Shown: positions 9,874 through 11,561, numbered from the stretch's first letter. The stretch: 11,561 bases of DNA from Baffinella frigidus (GCA_026770585.1 MU646573.1:271294-282854), one strand, 5' to 3'. Notes: a model not told the origin generated them from the letters alone. Translations and numbers: made by a program.

Positions 9874-10907
9874 GTCTCTCTCAGTGACACGAGAGGGCCT
9901 TCGGCGCTCAAAGACGAGAGGGCCTTCGGCGCTCAAAGGTGGCAAAGGTCAAAGGACACGAGAGGGCCTTCAAATGACACGAGAGGGCCTTCTCGTGTCA
10001 AAGGACACGAGAGGGCCTTCGGCGCTCAAAGGTGGCCACGTGCCGCTGACGAGTGTCGCCAATCTTGGCGAAGAAATGGCCATCTCCTCGACGCAGGGCC
10101 ACCCAAGGGTGTCAGCGACAAGAGAGGCTCGAAGCTCACCCCTCTAGACACAGCACTCACCCCTCGGTGAATGGCTTCGGTGCGTCTATCTAACGGCAGG
10201 ACAAGGGAGGTTTGAAGCTCAGAAGGTCAGGGAGCGGCAAACCATCGCCTCCGAAGGCGATGGCCAGAATGTCAGAGGGCGGCAAACCACCGCCTTCGAA
10301 TGTCAGAGAGCGGCAAACCATCGCCTCCGAAGGTGGTCATGGCAAGCTAGCTCCGCCTCACTCGGGTCCACCGACTATTCTCCGCCACACAGCGGGCTAC
10401 GAAGGGATTTCAGGCCACCTTTCCGTTACCTGGTCCGTAGGAACCCCCCTACGCCCCTACGGGTTGCCTACCGTAGGGCCCTGGGTCTCATCGCTTAGGG
10501 GTTAGTTTTTCAAAATCCCGAAATCCGCTGTGTGGGCAACTTTGGGGCGGAAAAGACACCGGCCTCGCCAAATTTGCAAGCCTAAAAAGAGTCAGACAGA
10601 GCTAGGCATTTTGAAAAAGCAGATGCAATGTGAGGGAGAGACTTATCCGGGGAAACCTATTTTTCTTTCATTTGATGGCAACGAAAATTACTACACAATT
10701 CGTTTTTATTAGTAATATTAAAGCATGTGTGTAATGTGTGTAGTAATTTTCGTTGCCATCAAATGAAAGAAAAATAGGTTTCCCCGGATAAAGACCTCTT
10801 TGCCGTTTTCGGCGCCCCGAGTGGATATCGAGTTGACGATGTTGCTCATGCCTTGCATTATCCCGGACGAGCTGACAAAGTTGCTCACGCCTTGCACGAT
10901 CCCAGAC
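103..10907 (-). CDS. TRPM-like cation channel gene, partial, nine exons (transcribed right to left)
   Basis: Nine coding blocks joined by GT/CAG splice sites give about 288 residues without a stop and with matching phases at all eight junctions. Seen: NVLLNRVEMAKMLW, then ATLLRKMA, then EEFEDFAIG, LERPIP joined across an intron to YWGGLTIMDVAV, then RNWRFLE, and finally FSGDL with a hydrophobic LPLPLPLI helix. Known: TRPM channels carry D-L-x-L-W-A-x-L-x-N-R-x-x-M-A-x-x-x-W, an A-x-x-x-LLR-x-MA helix, F-E-x-x-(A/G)-V, a W-G-x-x-T-x-L-x-L-A motif, and a G-D-M/L run into S1 with a PPL-containing helix, in this order just before the membrane domain. Inferred: a membrane cation channel subunit. 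The start codon and N-terminal part lie beyond or upstream of 10907, and S2-S6 with the pore lie before position 1. Introns are 1108, 1287, 1172, 1345, 2669, 1083, 622 and 655 bp. Exons 5-9 are firm; exons 1-3 are weaker. Confidence 0.8.
310..503. mobile_element. Foldback element, family A, copy 1 (194 bp)
   Basis: Imperfect terminal inverted repeats of about 30 bp: CTCGAGGATGCTGACGG near the left, CTCTAGCATTCTCGTG at the right. TA dinucleotides flank both ends (308-309, 504-505). The interior has TTACGTGACCAATCAACG and GCCCACTTTTAAAAG, both shared with copy 2 at about 3590-3780. No coding capacity. It lies in the intron between exons 9 and 8. Short, non-coding, TA-flanked and multicopy, so MITE-like. 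Confidence 0.75.
610..709. mobile_element. 100-bp TA-flanked element, family B, copy 1
   Basis: Ends TCCCTCAAGT and ACTTGAGGGA are perfect inverted repeats, each bordered by TA (608-609, 710-711). The interior carries the CCTAGG, GGACCCTACCGTAGGGCG core common to the family. Size equals the other two copies to within one base. Confidence 0.8.
863..954 (-). CDS. Exon 8: TRPM WGG-T-MDVAV segment before S1
   Basis: Acceptor GTGAGCAG at 955-962 and donor CGCAG|GTATCC; 92 bp (30 codons plus AG), entry phase 0, exit phase 2. The peptide is YWGGLTIMDVAVFGRNWRFL followed by ETCCKEALDR. Spliced to exon 7 it reads RPIP-YWGGLTIMDVAV, which matches the TRPM C-P-x-W-G-x-x-T-x-L-x-L-A block; RNWRFLETCC matches the following A-x-x-F-x-x-x-x-x-x-Q helix. 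A spurious upstream ATG (at 984-986) opens a 45-codon frame that ends at 835; splicing explains the sequence better. Confidence 0.82.
978..1075. repeat. Degenerate tandem repeat of AATACTACTGAAAA
   Basis: Units TTTACTACTGAAAA, TTTACTGAAAATACTACTGA, GTACTGAAAATACTACTGA, AATACTACTGAAAA and TTTACTACTCAAAA follow each other with small length changes. It resembles the TACTAC motif in the foldback elements but is direct, not inverted. Confidence 0.7.
1212..1311. mobile_element. 100-bp TA-flanked element, family B, copy 2
   Basis: Terminal repeats TCTCTTAAGTGACC and GGTCACTTACGGGA; right flank TA, left flank GA (one change from TA). The interior CAGTAGGCTCATACGCCCTA then CGGTAGGGCCCTAGG matches the direct repeat at 25-67. 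Lies in the intron between exons 8 and 7. Confidence 0.8.
1411..1446 (+). repeat. Degenerate telomere-like repeats (TTTAGGG type)
   Basis: GGGTTTAGGGTTTAGGG followed by TTTGGGGTCTGGGGTTAGGGG. Two exact TTTAGGG units then drifted ones, ending where the (TTTTTTG)n array starts. The unit length of seven is plant/green-alga like. Confidence 0.75.
1452..1546 (+). repeat. (TTTTTTG)n seven-base array, about 12-13 units
   Basis: Repeated GTTTTTT with one unit of seven T and late imperfect units (TTTTCG, TTTTTG). Its period of seven equals the adjoining telomere-like tract. Reading frames through it on the minus strand give an artificial K/N/Q/T-rich protein. On the sense (minus) strand it is an A-rich tract just inside the donor side of intron 7. 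Confidence 0.9.
1577..1699 (-). CDS. Exon 7: TRPM pre-S1 helices (EEFEDFAIG...LERPIP)
   Basis: A 123-bp exon of 41 codons, phase 0 at both ends, between acceptor GGACCAG and donor CCG|GTACCC. The peptide begins VTRAQMRQSAEEFEDFAIG and ends LSLAVEHLERPIP. In TRPM channels the equivalent is an F-E-x-x-(A/G)-V-x-L-x-x-x-C-Y helix, then x-A-x-x-L-L-x-R, ending just before W-G. The frame stays open upstream to 1741 and downstream into the (AAAAAAC)n tract; the splice sites set the limits. The lysine-, asparagine- and glutamine-rich extension is intron repeat read in frame, not protein. Confidence 0.82.
1751..1820. mobile_element. Foldback element, family D, copy 1
   Basis: CAATGAAATTTACTACAC at 1752-1769 is inverted at 1801-1820 (GTGTGTGGTAAATTTCATTG), around a perfect palindrome GAGTTTTACTAGTAAAACTC (1778-1797). 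The left outer sequence GGTTTTAATTTGCAACC.. resembles that left of copy 2 (10927 onward), so the true element is longer on that side. Confidence 0.8.
1900..2027. mobile_element. Family H element, diverged copy
   Basis: Shares CTTATCCATTGCCCTGGAAC, AAGGCGAAAAG and the end CGACCGCTGCTCAGTGG with the copy at 7375-7516; its left end TAGCCACCA is decayed. Non-coding. Confidence 0.6.
2087..2141 (+). repeat. Short repeat GGCCGCTCTCACGAGCTTTT, tandem pair
   Basis: GGCCGCTCTCACGAGCTTTT occurs at 2101-2120 and 2122-2141 in tandem; the longer form beginning ACTGTACCCGTGTC recurs at 2505-2538. Confidence 0.85.
2190..2388 (+). repeat. 101-bp tandem duplication
   Basis: GCGTTATGGAGTGTGTTTGT begins at 2190 and again at 2291; the copies differ at only a few bases (for example GGACGCGCCGG versus GGACCTGCCGG). 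101 is not a multiple of three, so the plus-strand open frame across both copies changes reading frame between them, which argues against coding. Confidence 0.92.
2505..2538 (+). repeat. Third copy of the GTACCCGTGTCGGCCGCTCT repeat
   Basis: Identical over 34 bases to 2087-2120. The two copies flank the 101-bp duplication, so the whole 2087-2538 block may have arisen by repeated local duplication. Confidence 0.85.
2783..2842 (-). CDS. Exon 6: 20-codon TRPM helix (ATLLRKMA)
   Basis: A 60-bp exon, phase 0 at both ends, between acceptor GGCACAG (2843-2849) and donor CCG|GTATGC. It encodes ASLTAATLLRKMADRSDIEP. TRPM channels have, directly after the N-R-x-x-M-A...W segment, a helix of the form A-L-x-A-C-x-L-L-R-x-M-A-x-L. 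Joining exons 5, 6 and 7 gives a segment that can be laid against TRPM4 with no length change, as far as I recall that family, and this is the strongest argument for so short an exon. It lies 2669 bp downstream of exon 5, the longest intron here. Confidence 0.8.
2908..3244 (+). repeat. Dispersed direct repeat, two copies (2908-2956 and 3197-3244)
   Basis: GACTGTGTACGTGTGAGTAC and GACTCCGTACGTGTGGATAC, each followed by a CCACCGRGTCAAG block and CTCGTCCGGA. About 80 percent alike over 48 bases. Confidence 0.7.
3502..3530 (+). mobile_element. Fragment of family I element end
   Basis: CTAGCTCTGTCTCAG then TTTGGGCTC matches the left end of the intact element at 11341-11492. No right end is seen nearby, so this is a fragment. 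Confidence 0.6.
3590..3780. mobile_element. Foldback element, family A, copy 2
   Basis: Left end ACTCGAGAATGCTAGAGGGG and right end CCCCTCTACCATTCTCGAGT are inverted repeats of about 28 bp with few mismatches. The interior keeps TCACGTGACC, ACCGAAAG and GCCCACTTTTAAAAG of copy 1. Direct copies of a 33-base sequence (CCGCTCCAAAGGTCGCG..TTTGTTCCGCAC) lie just outside at 3556-3588 and 3793-3826. Confidence 0.75.
3942..4082. mobile_element. Family H element, copy 2 (about 140 bp)
   Basis: Left end ACCACTAGGCAGCCACC and right end GCCGCTGCTAAGTGG are inverted repeats. The interior ACAGTC..CTAAACGAT.TG..ACTAGAATC.TATCCATT is shared with 7375-7516. Additional isolated left ends, ATACCACTTGG, lie at about 3855 and 3880, suggesting nested or broken copies. 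Confidence 0.72.
4293..4469 (+). repeat. 39-base direct repeats spaced 138 bp
   Basis: TACCAAGCCACCTACGG at 4293 and 4431, both running through GTGGGAACATATTTTCGAGTA with a single base difference. A third partial unit, CATATTTTGAGTAACGTAT, follows at 4476. Confidence 0.85.
4892..5064 (-). repeat. Minisatellite built from the exon 5 donor region, block 1
   Basis: On the sense strand, variants of TTCCCTGTCCAGGTCTTCCT, CAAGGTCTTCTTCC and ATTTTCCCTGTCCAGGTTTT follow each other about every 27-35 bases. Each is similar to the end of exon 5 with its GTCTTC donor. A decayed exon 5 piece is at about 4895-4940. Confidence 0.75.
5067..5167. mobile_element. 101-bp TA-flanked element, family B, copy 3, inserted in a minisatellite
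   Basis: TCCCTTAAGTGGCGAG and CTCGCCACTTACGGGG form the inverted ends; TA lies outside each (5065-5066, 5168-5169). The element splits the ACCTGGACAGG minisatellite: the unit stops at ATCTGTA on the left and resumes at TAGGAGGAAGACC on the right, giving an empty-site-like junction CTGTAGGAGG with TA as the duplicated target. It is in inverse orientation to copy 2. Confidence 0.85.
5170..5511 (-). repeat. Donor-derived minisatellite, block 2, with a partial exon 5 copy
   Basis: The array resumes after the family B insertion: AAGATCTGT and ACCTGGACAGG units to about 5257, then a copy of exon 5 at 5258-5349, then more units (about 5403-5511) up to the true exon. The exon copy keeps LLNRVEMAKMLWRKASF and a donor (CCCAG|GTGATC) but lacks the acceptor, and its frame meets a TGA just upstream, so it looks unusable as an internal exon. 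Confidence 0.82.
5258..5349 (-). pseudogene. 5'-truncated duplicate of exon 5
   Basis: Nearly identical to exon 5 from the TYFDLLLLNV codons to RKASF, with few substitutions. The acceptor and first codons are replaced by a dispersed repeat (GTATCACTCAACTCAAGGC..), also found at 4608-4652. The last codons differ (LAQ for PVQ). Confidence 0.8.
5512..5626 (-). CDS. Exon 5: TRPM signature NVLLNRVEMAKMLW
   Basis: Acceptor ACATCAG at 5627-5633 and donor GTCCAG|GTCTTC. Length 115 bp: one base plus 38 codons, exit phase 0. The peptide YTIGVVGDTYFDLLLLNV runs into LLNRVEMAKMLWRKASFPVQ. This is the most recognisable TRPM element: D-L-L-L-W/N-A/V-L-L-N-R-x-x-M-A-x-x-x-W precedes the helical linker to S1 in TRPM4-type channels. 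Codons are GC-rich at third positions, unlike the flanking introns. A second, 5'-truncated copy lies at 5258-5349, and shorter decayed copies lie at about 4895-4940, 5849-5907 and 5963-5999. Only this copy keeps both splice sites. Confidence 0.85.
5668..5813. mobile_element. Family G element, copy 1
   Basis: Shares with 10384-10520 (inverted) the blocks TAACCCCTAAGCGA, CCTA.GGTAGGCAACC, GTTCCTACGGA..AGGTAACGGAAA and AATCCCTTCGTAGCCC.CTGTGTGG. Ends GGAATTTTG and AAAATCCCTTCG are weakly inverted. Confidence 0.75.
5849..5999 (-). pseudogene. Two further decayed exon 5 fragments
   Basis: At 5849-5907 the 5' part of exon 5 (GTACACGATCGGGGTGGTGG through the LLLLNV codons) survives but ends in ATAAAGGTG. 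At 5963-5999 a shorter, gapped copy has the same ending. Both are preceded on the sense strand by GGGATC..ATCCTAAACCC, so the unit of about 110 bp was itself duplicated. They lie upstream of exon 5, in intron 4. Confidence 0.75.
6054..6090. repeat. Head-to-head telomere-like repeats
   Basis: GTAGGGTTTAGGGTTGAGGG is followed after GTGT by GAACCCTAAACCCT, so G-rich and C-rich seven-mers face each other with almost no spacer. Confidence 0.8.
6181..6292. mobile_element. Foldback element, family E (112 bp)
   Basis: TCGAAAAGCA and TGCTTTTCGA at the ends, then CCATTTCAGTCGACGTGTG (6204-6222) inverted at 6255-6273 with one mismatch. The centre has GTAGTAATTTT/AAAATTTTCC. The GTGTAGTAATTTT motif is shared with families C, D and F although the outer arms differ. 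Confidence 0.85.
6306..6538 (+). repeat. 50-base direct repeats spaced 183 bp
   Basis: GCCAACTACTGAGGGTCCCG at 6306 and GCCAACTATTGAGATTCCCG at 6489, both continuing through CTCCATCTGCCCCCGCC and ATCAACCATGAGCA. Between them is GC-rich DNA with a C10 run (6401-6410). The in-frame peptide is proline/alanine rich and the repeat ends in a stop, so I do not call a gene. Confidence 0.85.
6545..6700. mobile_element. Foldback element, family F (156 bp)
   Basis: 34-base arms with one mismatch: ATCTCCATACAAGTATTAAT continuing to TTGCTTTTGGC (6545-6577), inverted at 6667-6700. Inside are CGAAATTTACTACACAAACG and several GTGTAGTAGTAATTTT-like motifs, the shared core of families C and D. Confidence 0.87.
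6790..6894. mobile_element. Family C element, right arm truncated
   Basis: GGGAAACCTATCTTTCTTTC, ATGGCAATGAAAATTACTAC and TCTTACTAGTAATACTAAAT match 9062 onward. The right arm stops after GTGTAGTAAGTTTTTCGGACAG. TCCGAGGCCTCGTGGCATCA..GC directly repeats on each side (6768-6789, 6895-6916). Confidence 0.82.
6972..7081 (-). CDS. Exon 4: TRPM homology region 4, later part
   Basis: Acceptor CACCAG at 7082-7087 and donor TTC CG|GTGCGA; 110 bp, entry phase 0, exit phase 2, which exactly completes the CGG codon with exon 5. The peptide begins DFETAAVKKNQTHWRKAQ and ends SGLYKKILGLNF. TRPM proteins have a helix ending in L-L-G-D/E followed by an aromatic or cysteine and proline shortly before the N-R-x-x-M-A motif; YKKILGLNF fits that place. 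If the donor is not used, the frame continues 15 more codons to a TAG at 6923-6925. The intron just upstream ends in C-rich telomere-like repeats, which would serve as its polypyrimidine tract. Confidence 0.65.
7091..7265 (+). repeat. Degenerate telomere-like array (TTTAGGG and variants)
   Basis: About 25 seven-base units: GGTTTAG, GGTTCAG, GGTTCTG, GGTTTAT, GTTTTAT and so on, ending in three exact TTTAGGG units near 7236-7259. A sub-array GGTTTAT (7180-7215) has drifted as a block. On the sense strand of the gene it is CCCTAAA-rich and directly abuts the exon 4 acceptor. Confidence 0.88.
7375..7516. mobile_element. Family H element, copy 3 (142 bp)
   Basis: ACCACTTAGCAGCCACC at the left and CGGTCGCTGATAAGTGGT at the right are inverted repeats. 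The interior contains TAAACGATTTGCACTAGAAT and TCCATTGCCCTGGAACC. Best preserved copy of the family in the window. Confidence 0.8.
7798..7821. other. 11-bp stem hairpin with adjacent A6 (T6 on minus strand)
   Basis: CTGAGACCGGA and TCCGGTCTCAG pair over 11 bp around a TT loop; AAAAAA at 7791-7796 gives a U tract after the stem on the minus strand. Same design at 8144-8167 and, with different stem sequence, 11231-11253. Confidence 0.8.
7877..7954. mobile_element. Family C element, solo right arm
   Basis: ATTACTAGTAAGAACAGATT, GTGTAGTAATT and TTGGTTTCCCCGGA are the inverse of the family C left arm; the opposite arm is absent. GAATTGAAGGAAAA is doubled within it. Confidence 0.75.
8144..8167. 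other. Second copy of the GAGACCGG hairpin
   Basis: CTGAGACCGGA and TCCGGTCTCGG pair with one G-T wobble; preceded by AAAATAAAAAAG. Part of the second tandem unit. Confidence 0.75.
8254..8338 (-). CDS. Exon 3: TRPM homology region 4, early part (proposed)
   Basis: Acceptor CGCGCAG at 8339-8345 and a strong donor ACG|GTGAGA. Length 85 bp: one base plus 28 codons, exit phase 0. The peptide starts NKLIPGTTNNKNLG and ends VHGAIRAIVKLET. In TRPM proteins the comparable place has an L-Y-N-x-x-x-G-x-T-N run followed by an L-V-R-D-V helix; NKLIPGTTNN followed by AIRAIV resembles this loosely, which is an inference. The last nine codons with the donor are repeated (diverged) at about 7973-8000 and the donor again near 7630, both inside the following intron. 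Confidence 0.6.
8361..8383. other. Hairpin, 10-bp stem, 3-base loop
   Basis: GGGTGTGTGG, loop GTT, CCACACACCC; perfect pairing. Lies about 20 bp inside intron 2 from the exon 3 acceptor, so in the transcript it could lie close to that splice site. Confidence 0.75.
8705..8812. repeat. 54-bp tandem repeat x2, each with two competing hairpins
   Basis: Each unit has GGGGCTACACC and GGTGTAGCCCC (11-bp stem, 8716-8744 and 8770-8798) overlapped by a second inverted pair GCGTGGG/CCCACGC (perfect in unit 1). Units differ at two positions, one of which (CACGC to CACGT) weakens the second hairpin in unit 2. Confidence 0.88.
8870..8991. mobile_element. Family C left arms in tandem (rearranged copy)
   Basis: ATCTTTCATTAGATGGCAAT type segments occur at about 8879, 8915 and 8937, followed by one GAAAATTACTACACAATTCG and TTACTAGTAATACTAA. 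No right arm. GCGCCACGAGGCTTATCCAG before (8854) and GCGCCACCAGGCTTATCTAG after (8998) form flanking direct repeats. Confidence 0.75.
9062..9196. mobile_element. Family C element, full copy (135 bp)
   Basis: TCCGGGGAAACCTATCTTTC and GAAAGAAAAATAGGTTTCCC with CGGA close the element; TA borders both ends (9060-9061, 9197-9198). The core is AATTACTACACAATTCGTTC then TTACTAGTAATACTAAATCA and GTGTAGTAG. Arms are partly mismatched in the inner right half. Confidence 0.87.
9221..9262 (+). repeat. 14-base perfect tandem repeat x3
   Basis: CATGTGCGCGTCGT three times. A related TGCGCGTCGTCAGGCAACGC recurs at 9588-9607, and GGCAGGCAACGTGTG precedes the array, so the two edges of the 9265-9590 insert resemble each other. 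Confidence 0.92.
9286..9461. mobile_element. Large foldback with nested palindromes, family J (176 bp)
   Basis: 42-base arms, 36 matching: CGGGATCT..ATCC then GAGTATTCATTATGAATACG (9304-9323), inverted at 9420-9461. Within each arm GTATTCATTATGAATAC is itself a palindrome. The 92-bp centre has a second inverted pair ATCTTAAGG/CCTTAAGAT (9334-9342, 9384-9392) and a small GTCTA/TAGAC stem. Single copy here; mobility is inferred from form. Confidence 0.8.
9482..9496 (+). repeat. G15 homopolymer
   Basis: Fifteen consecutive G between CTACAGTAGC and TCTCTCCCC; likely length-variable. Confidence 0.95.
9626..9687 (-). CDS. Candidate exon 2 (20 codons, KWRARIGDKSLDLAF...)
   Basis: Acceptor CTGCGCAG before AAATGG and donor CTGAG|GTATCC. 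The exon is 62 bp, entry phase 0, exit phase 2, which matches the one-base entry of exon 3 (AG + G). The peptide KWRARIGDKSLDLAFKLHQL is amphipathic and helix-like, as expected for TRPM homology region repeats, but has no diagnostic motif. The GTATCC donor is also used by exon 8. A diverged copy of the acceptor side lies upstream at about 10055-10125. Assignment rests on splice sites, phase and position. Confidence 0.45.
9751..9870 (+). repeat. (CT)n microsatellite, about 120 bp, imperfect
   Basis: CTCTCT runs interrupted by GTCGCTCTCG and CGCTCGCTC. A shorter CT tract is at 9571-9587. On the sense strand it is a GA tract inside intron 1, about 60-180 bases upstream of the exon 2 acceptor. 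Confidence 0.95.
9886..10034 (+). repeat. Minisatellite GACACGAGAGGGCCTTCGGC
   Basis: ACGAGAGGGCCTTC occurs five times (about 9889, 9914, 9957, 9979, 10005), variably followed by GGCGCTCAAAGG or AAATG. At 9995 an inverted GAGAGGGCCTTCTCGTGTC makes a local hairpin GACACGAGA/TCTCGTGTC. Confidence 0.85.
10227..10338 (+). repeat. Tandem repeat with CGGCAAACCATCGCCTCCGA unit x3
   Basis: Units GTCAGGGAGCGGCAAACCAT, GTCAGAGGGCGGCAAACCAC and GTCAGAGAGCGGCAAACCAT, each followed by CGCCT.CGAA. The first forms a perfect hairpin CCATCGCC-TCCGAA-GGCGATGG (10243-10264). Confidence 0.85.
10384..10538. mobile_element. Family G element, copy 2 (155 bp)
   Basis: Imperfect terminal inverted repeats of about 26 bp: GCCACACAGCGG..GGGATTT and AAATCCCGAAATCCGCTGTG then TGGGC. 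The interior is homologous, in inverse orientation, to 5668-5813. Confidence 0.78.
10646..10788. mobile_element. Family C element, intact copy with 55-bp perfect arms
   Basis: TTATCCGGGGAAACCTATTT through ACTACACA (10643-10697) is perfectly inverted at 10737-10791. TA borders the TCCGGGG..CCCCGGA core (10644-10645, 10789-10790); AGAC also occurs just outside on both sides (10639-10642, 10792-10795). The perfect arms suggest recent insertion or gene conversion. It sits directly beside the candidate exon 1 donor. Confidence 0.9.
10796..10907 (-). CDS. Candidate exon 1: internally repeated SGIVQG/SGIMQG segment
   Basis: Entered after an ATCCAG acceptor and left at GAG|GTCTTT, a donor like that of exon 5 (GTCTTC). 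It is 112 bp: one base completing a codon, then 37 codons, exit phase 0. The peptide contains two 13-residue repeats starting SGIVQGVSNFV and SGIMQGMSNIV, so the exon holds a 39-bp in-frame tandem duplication. It ends GAENGKE. I do not recognise this block as a specific TRPM segment; it is placed in the gene because strand, phase and splice sites fit exon 2. An open frame continues upstream to an ATG at 10916-10918, so it could instead be a small unrelated ORF. A foldback element starts within a few bases of the donor. Confidence 0.4.
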
Positions 10908-10935
10908 CTGGATTTCATAGGGACGCGGTTTTCAT

Positions 10936-11035
10936 TTCAAACTTTCTGTCAATGAAATTCACTACACATTATGAGTTTTACTAGCAAAATCCAAGTAGTC
11001 GTGTAGTGAATTTGATTGAATCCAAAAGTTTTGAA
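10936..11035. mobile_element. Foldback element, family D, copy 2 (about 100 bp)
   Basis: TTCAAACTTTCTG-TCAATG then AAATTCACTACAC on the left; GTGTAGTGAATTTGATTGAA then TCCAAAAGTTTTGAA on the right. The centre ATGAGTTTTACTAGCAAAAT corresponds to the palindrome of copy 1, now imperfect. Confidence 0.82.
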
Positions 11036-11138
11036 TTTATACCGTTTTCCTTTGAGATTGGGCGCCCCCCATGCCATGGCATGCATCCACCAGACGTGCA
11101 TATACACCAGCCAATTACTGTGCGAGAACATCGAGCGA

Positions 11139-11335
11139 TTCCAGGAGGGTTTTCGCTCTCGGTGTTTTGGCGGGAACCGCTGCCCAGCGAGGACGGGTCA
11201 CAATAAAAAAATCTTTTCCAAATAAAAAATCCAAGGCCGAGAATCGACCTTGGCTTTTGATTTCAAGCCAAACTCGCTCGGCGATCCACCGTGTGGTCCA
11301 GGAGGGGTTTCGCGCCTTAAATTTTGACGGGAAGA
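11139..11335 (-). repeat. Repeated coding-like segment (FPPK/FPSK motif)
   Basis: On the minus strand TTCCCG(C/T)CAAAA recurs at about 11550, 11333 and 11178, each followed by a lysine/arginine-rich frame: SSFPPKLKVSTRSKR, FFPSKFKARNPSWTTR and RFPPKHRERKPSWNR. Spacing is about 155 bp for the last two. They may be copies of a further upstream exon, or merely a repeat; no splice pair was settled. Confidence 0.5.
11231..11253. other. Third hairpin of the A6-stem design
   Basis: CCAAGGCCGA, loop GAA, TCGACCTTGG: ten positions with one C-A mismatch on the plus strand, a G-U wobble on the minus strand. AAAAAAT before and GGCTTTTGATTT after match the context of 7798-7821, although the stem sequence is different. 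Confidence 0.7.
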
Positions 11336-11340
11336 AGAAC

Positions 11341-11492
11341 CTAGCTCTGTCCCAGTTAGATTTGGGCTCGCCACAATTTCGCCCCCCCCGAAATTGCACA
11401 AGAGAATTTCATGGGAGGGTGTCAAGATTTACCTGTGAAATTTCGGGGGTGGCGAATTAATGGCGAGCCCAAACTGACTGGGACAGAGCTAG
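11341..11492. mobile_element. Foldback element, family I (152 bp)
   Basis: CTAGCTCTGTCCCAGT..TTTGGGCTCGCCA at 11341-11373 is inverted at 11461-11492 with a small indel. Inside, CAATTTCGCCCCCCCCGAAA and GAAATTTCGGGGGTGGCGAA are further inverted. A fragment of the left end is at 3502-3530. Confidence 0.85.
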
Positions 11493-11561
11493 AGAAACTG
11501 GATTCGCGATTGACATCCGCTTGGAGCGCGTGGACACTTTGAGTTTTGGCGGGAAGCTGCT

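Larger units (their letters stand above)
9688..10795 (-). other. Intron 1 (1108 bp, proposed)
   Basis: Donor GTCTTT after candidate exon 1, acceptor CTGCGCAG before candidate exon 2. It holds the CT microsatellite, the minisatellite, a diverged copy of the exon 2 acceptor side (10055-10125), the AACCATCGCC repeats, a family G and a family C element. From 10126 to 10210 and 10540 to 10640 I see nothing identifiable. Confidence 0.5.

Noticed and set aside
9627-10170. Long open frames rich in Ser-Leu or Arg-Glu over the CT tract
   Set aside because: Produced by the dinucleotide repeat, which has no stop in most frames.

Overview
This window reads as nuclear DNA of a protist, most likely an alga. 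There is no bacterial-style gene packing. Short GC-rich coding blocks with CAG-type acceptors sit in long AT-mixed non-coding DNA, with TTTAGGG-type telomere-like tracts, microsatellites and many small inverted-repeat elements. The species cannot be fixed from sequence alone; the telomere type and an animal-like TRP channel would suit a green or other alga.

The main result is one gene on the minus strand, running from right to left across almost the whole window. I reconstruct nine exons at 10907-10796, 9687-9626, 8338-8254, 7081-6972, 5626-5512, 2842-2783, 1699-1577, 954-863 and 207-103. Every junction has a GT donor and a CAG acceptor, and every phase matches (0 or 2). The last five exons, joined, follow in order and spacing the segment of TRPM-family cation channels from late TRPM homology region 4 through the pre-S1 helices into transmembrane helix S1. 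The first four are less certain and are tied in mainly by splice sites and phase. The window ends before S2-S6, so the pore is not seen.

The introns (622 to 2669 bp) account for everything else. They hold about ten families of 80-195 bp foldback (MITE-like) elements, several flanked by TA dinucleotides. They also hold telomere-like seven-base repeats, a (TTTTTTG)n array, CT tracts, minisatellites, and repeated pieces of the neighbouring exons. Exon 5 has one long and several decayed extra copies, and its 5' splice site is multiplied into a minisatellite. The 3' end of exon 3 with its donor is repeated twice more downstream. Intron growth here therefore seems to come from both element insertion and duplication of splice-site-bearing segments.

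No rRNA, tRNA, CRISPR array, operon or bacterial regulatory site was found.
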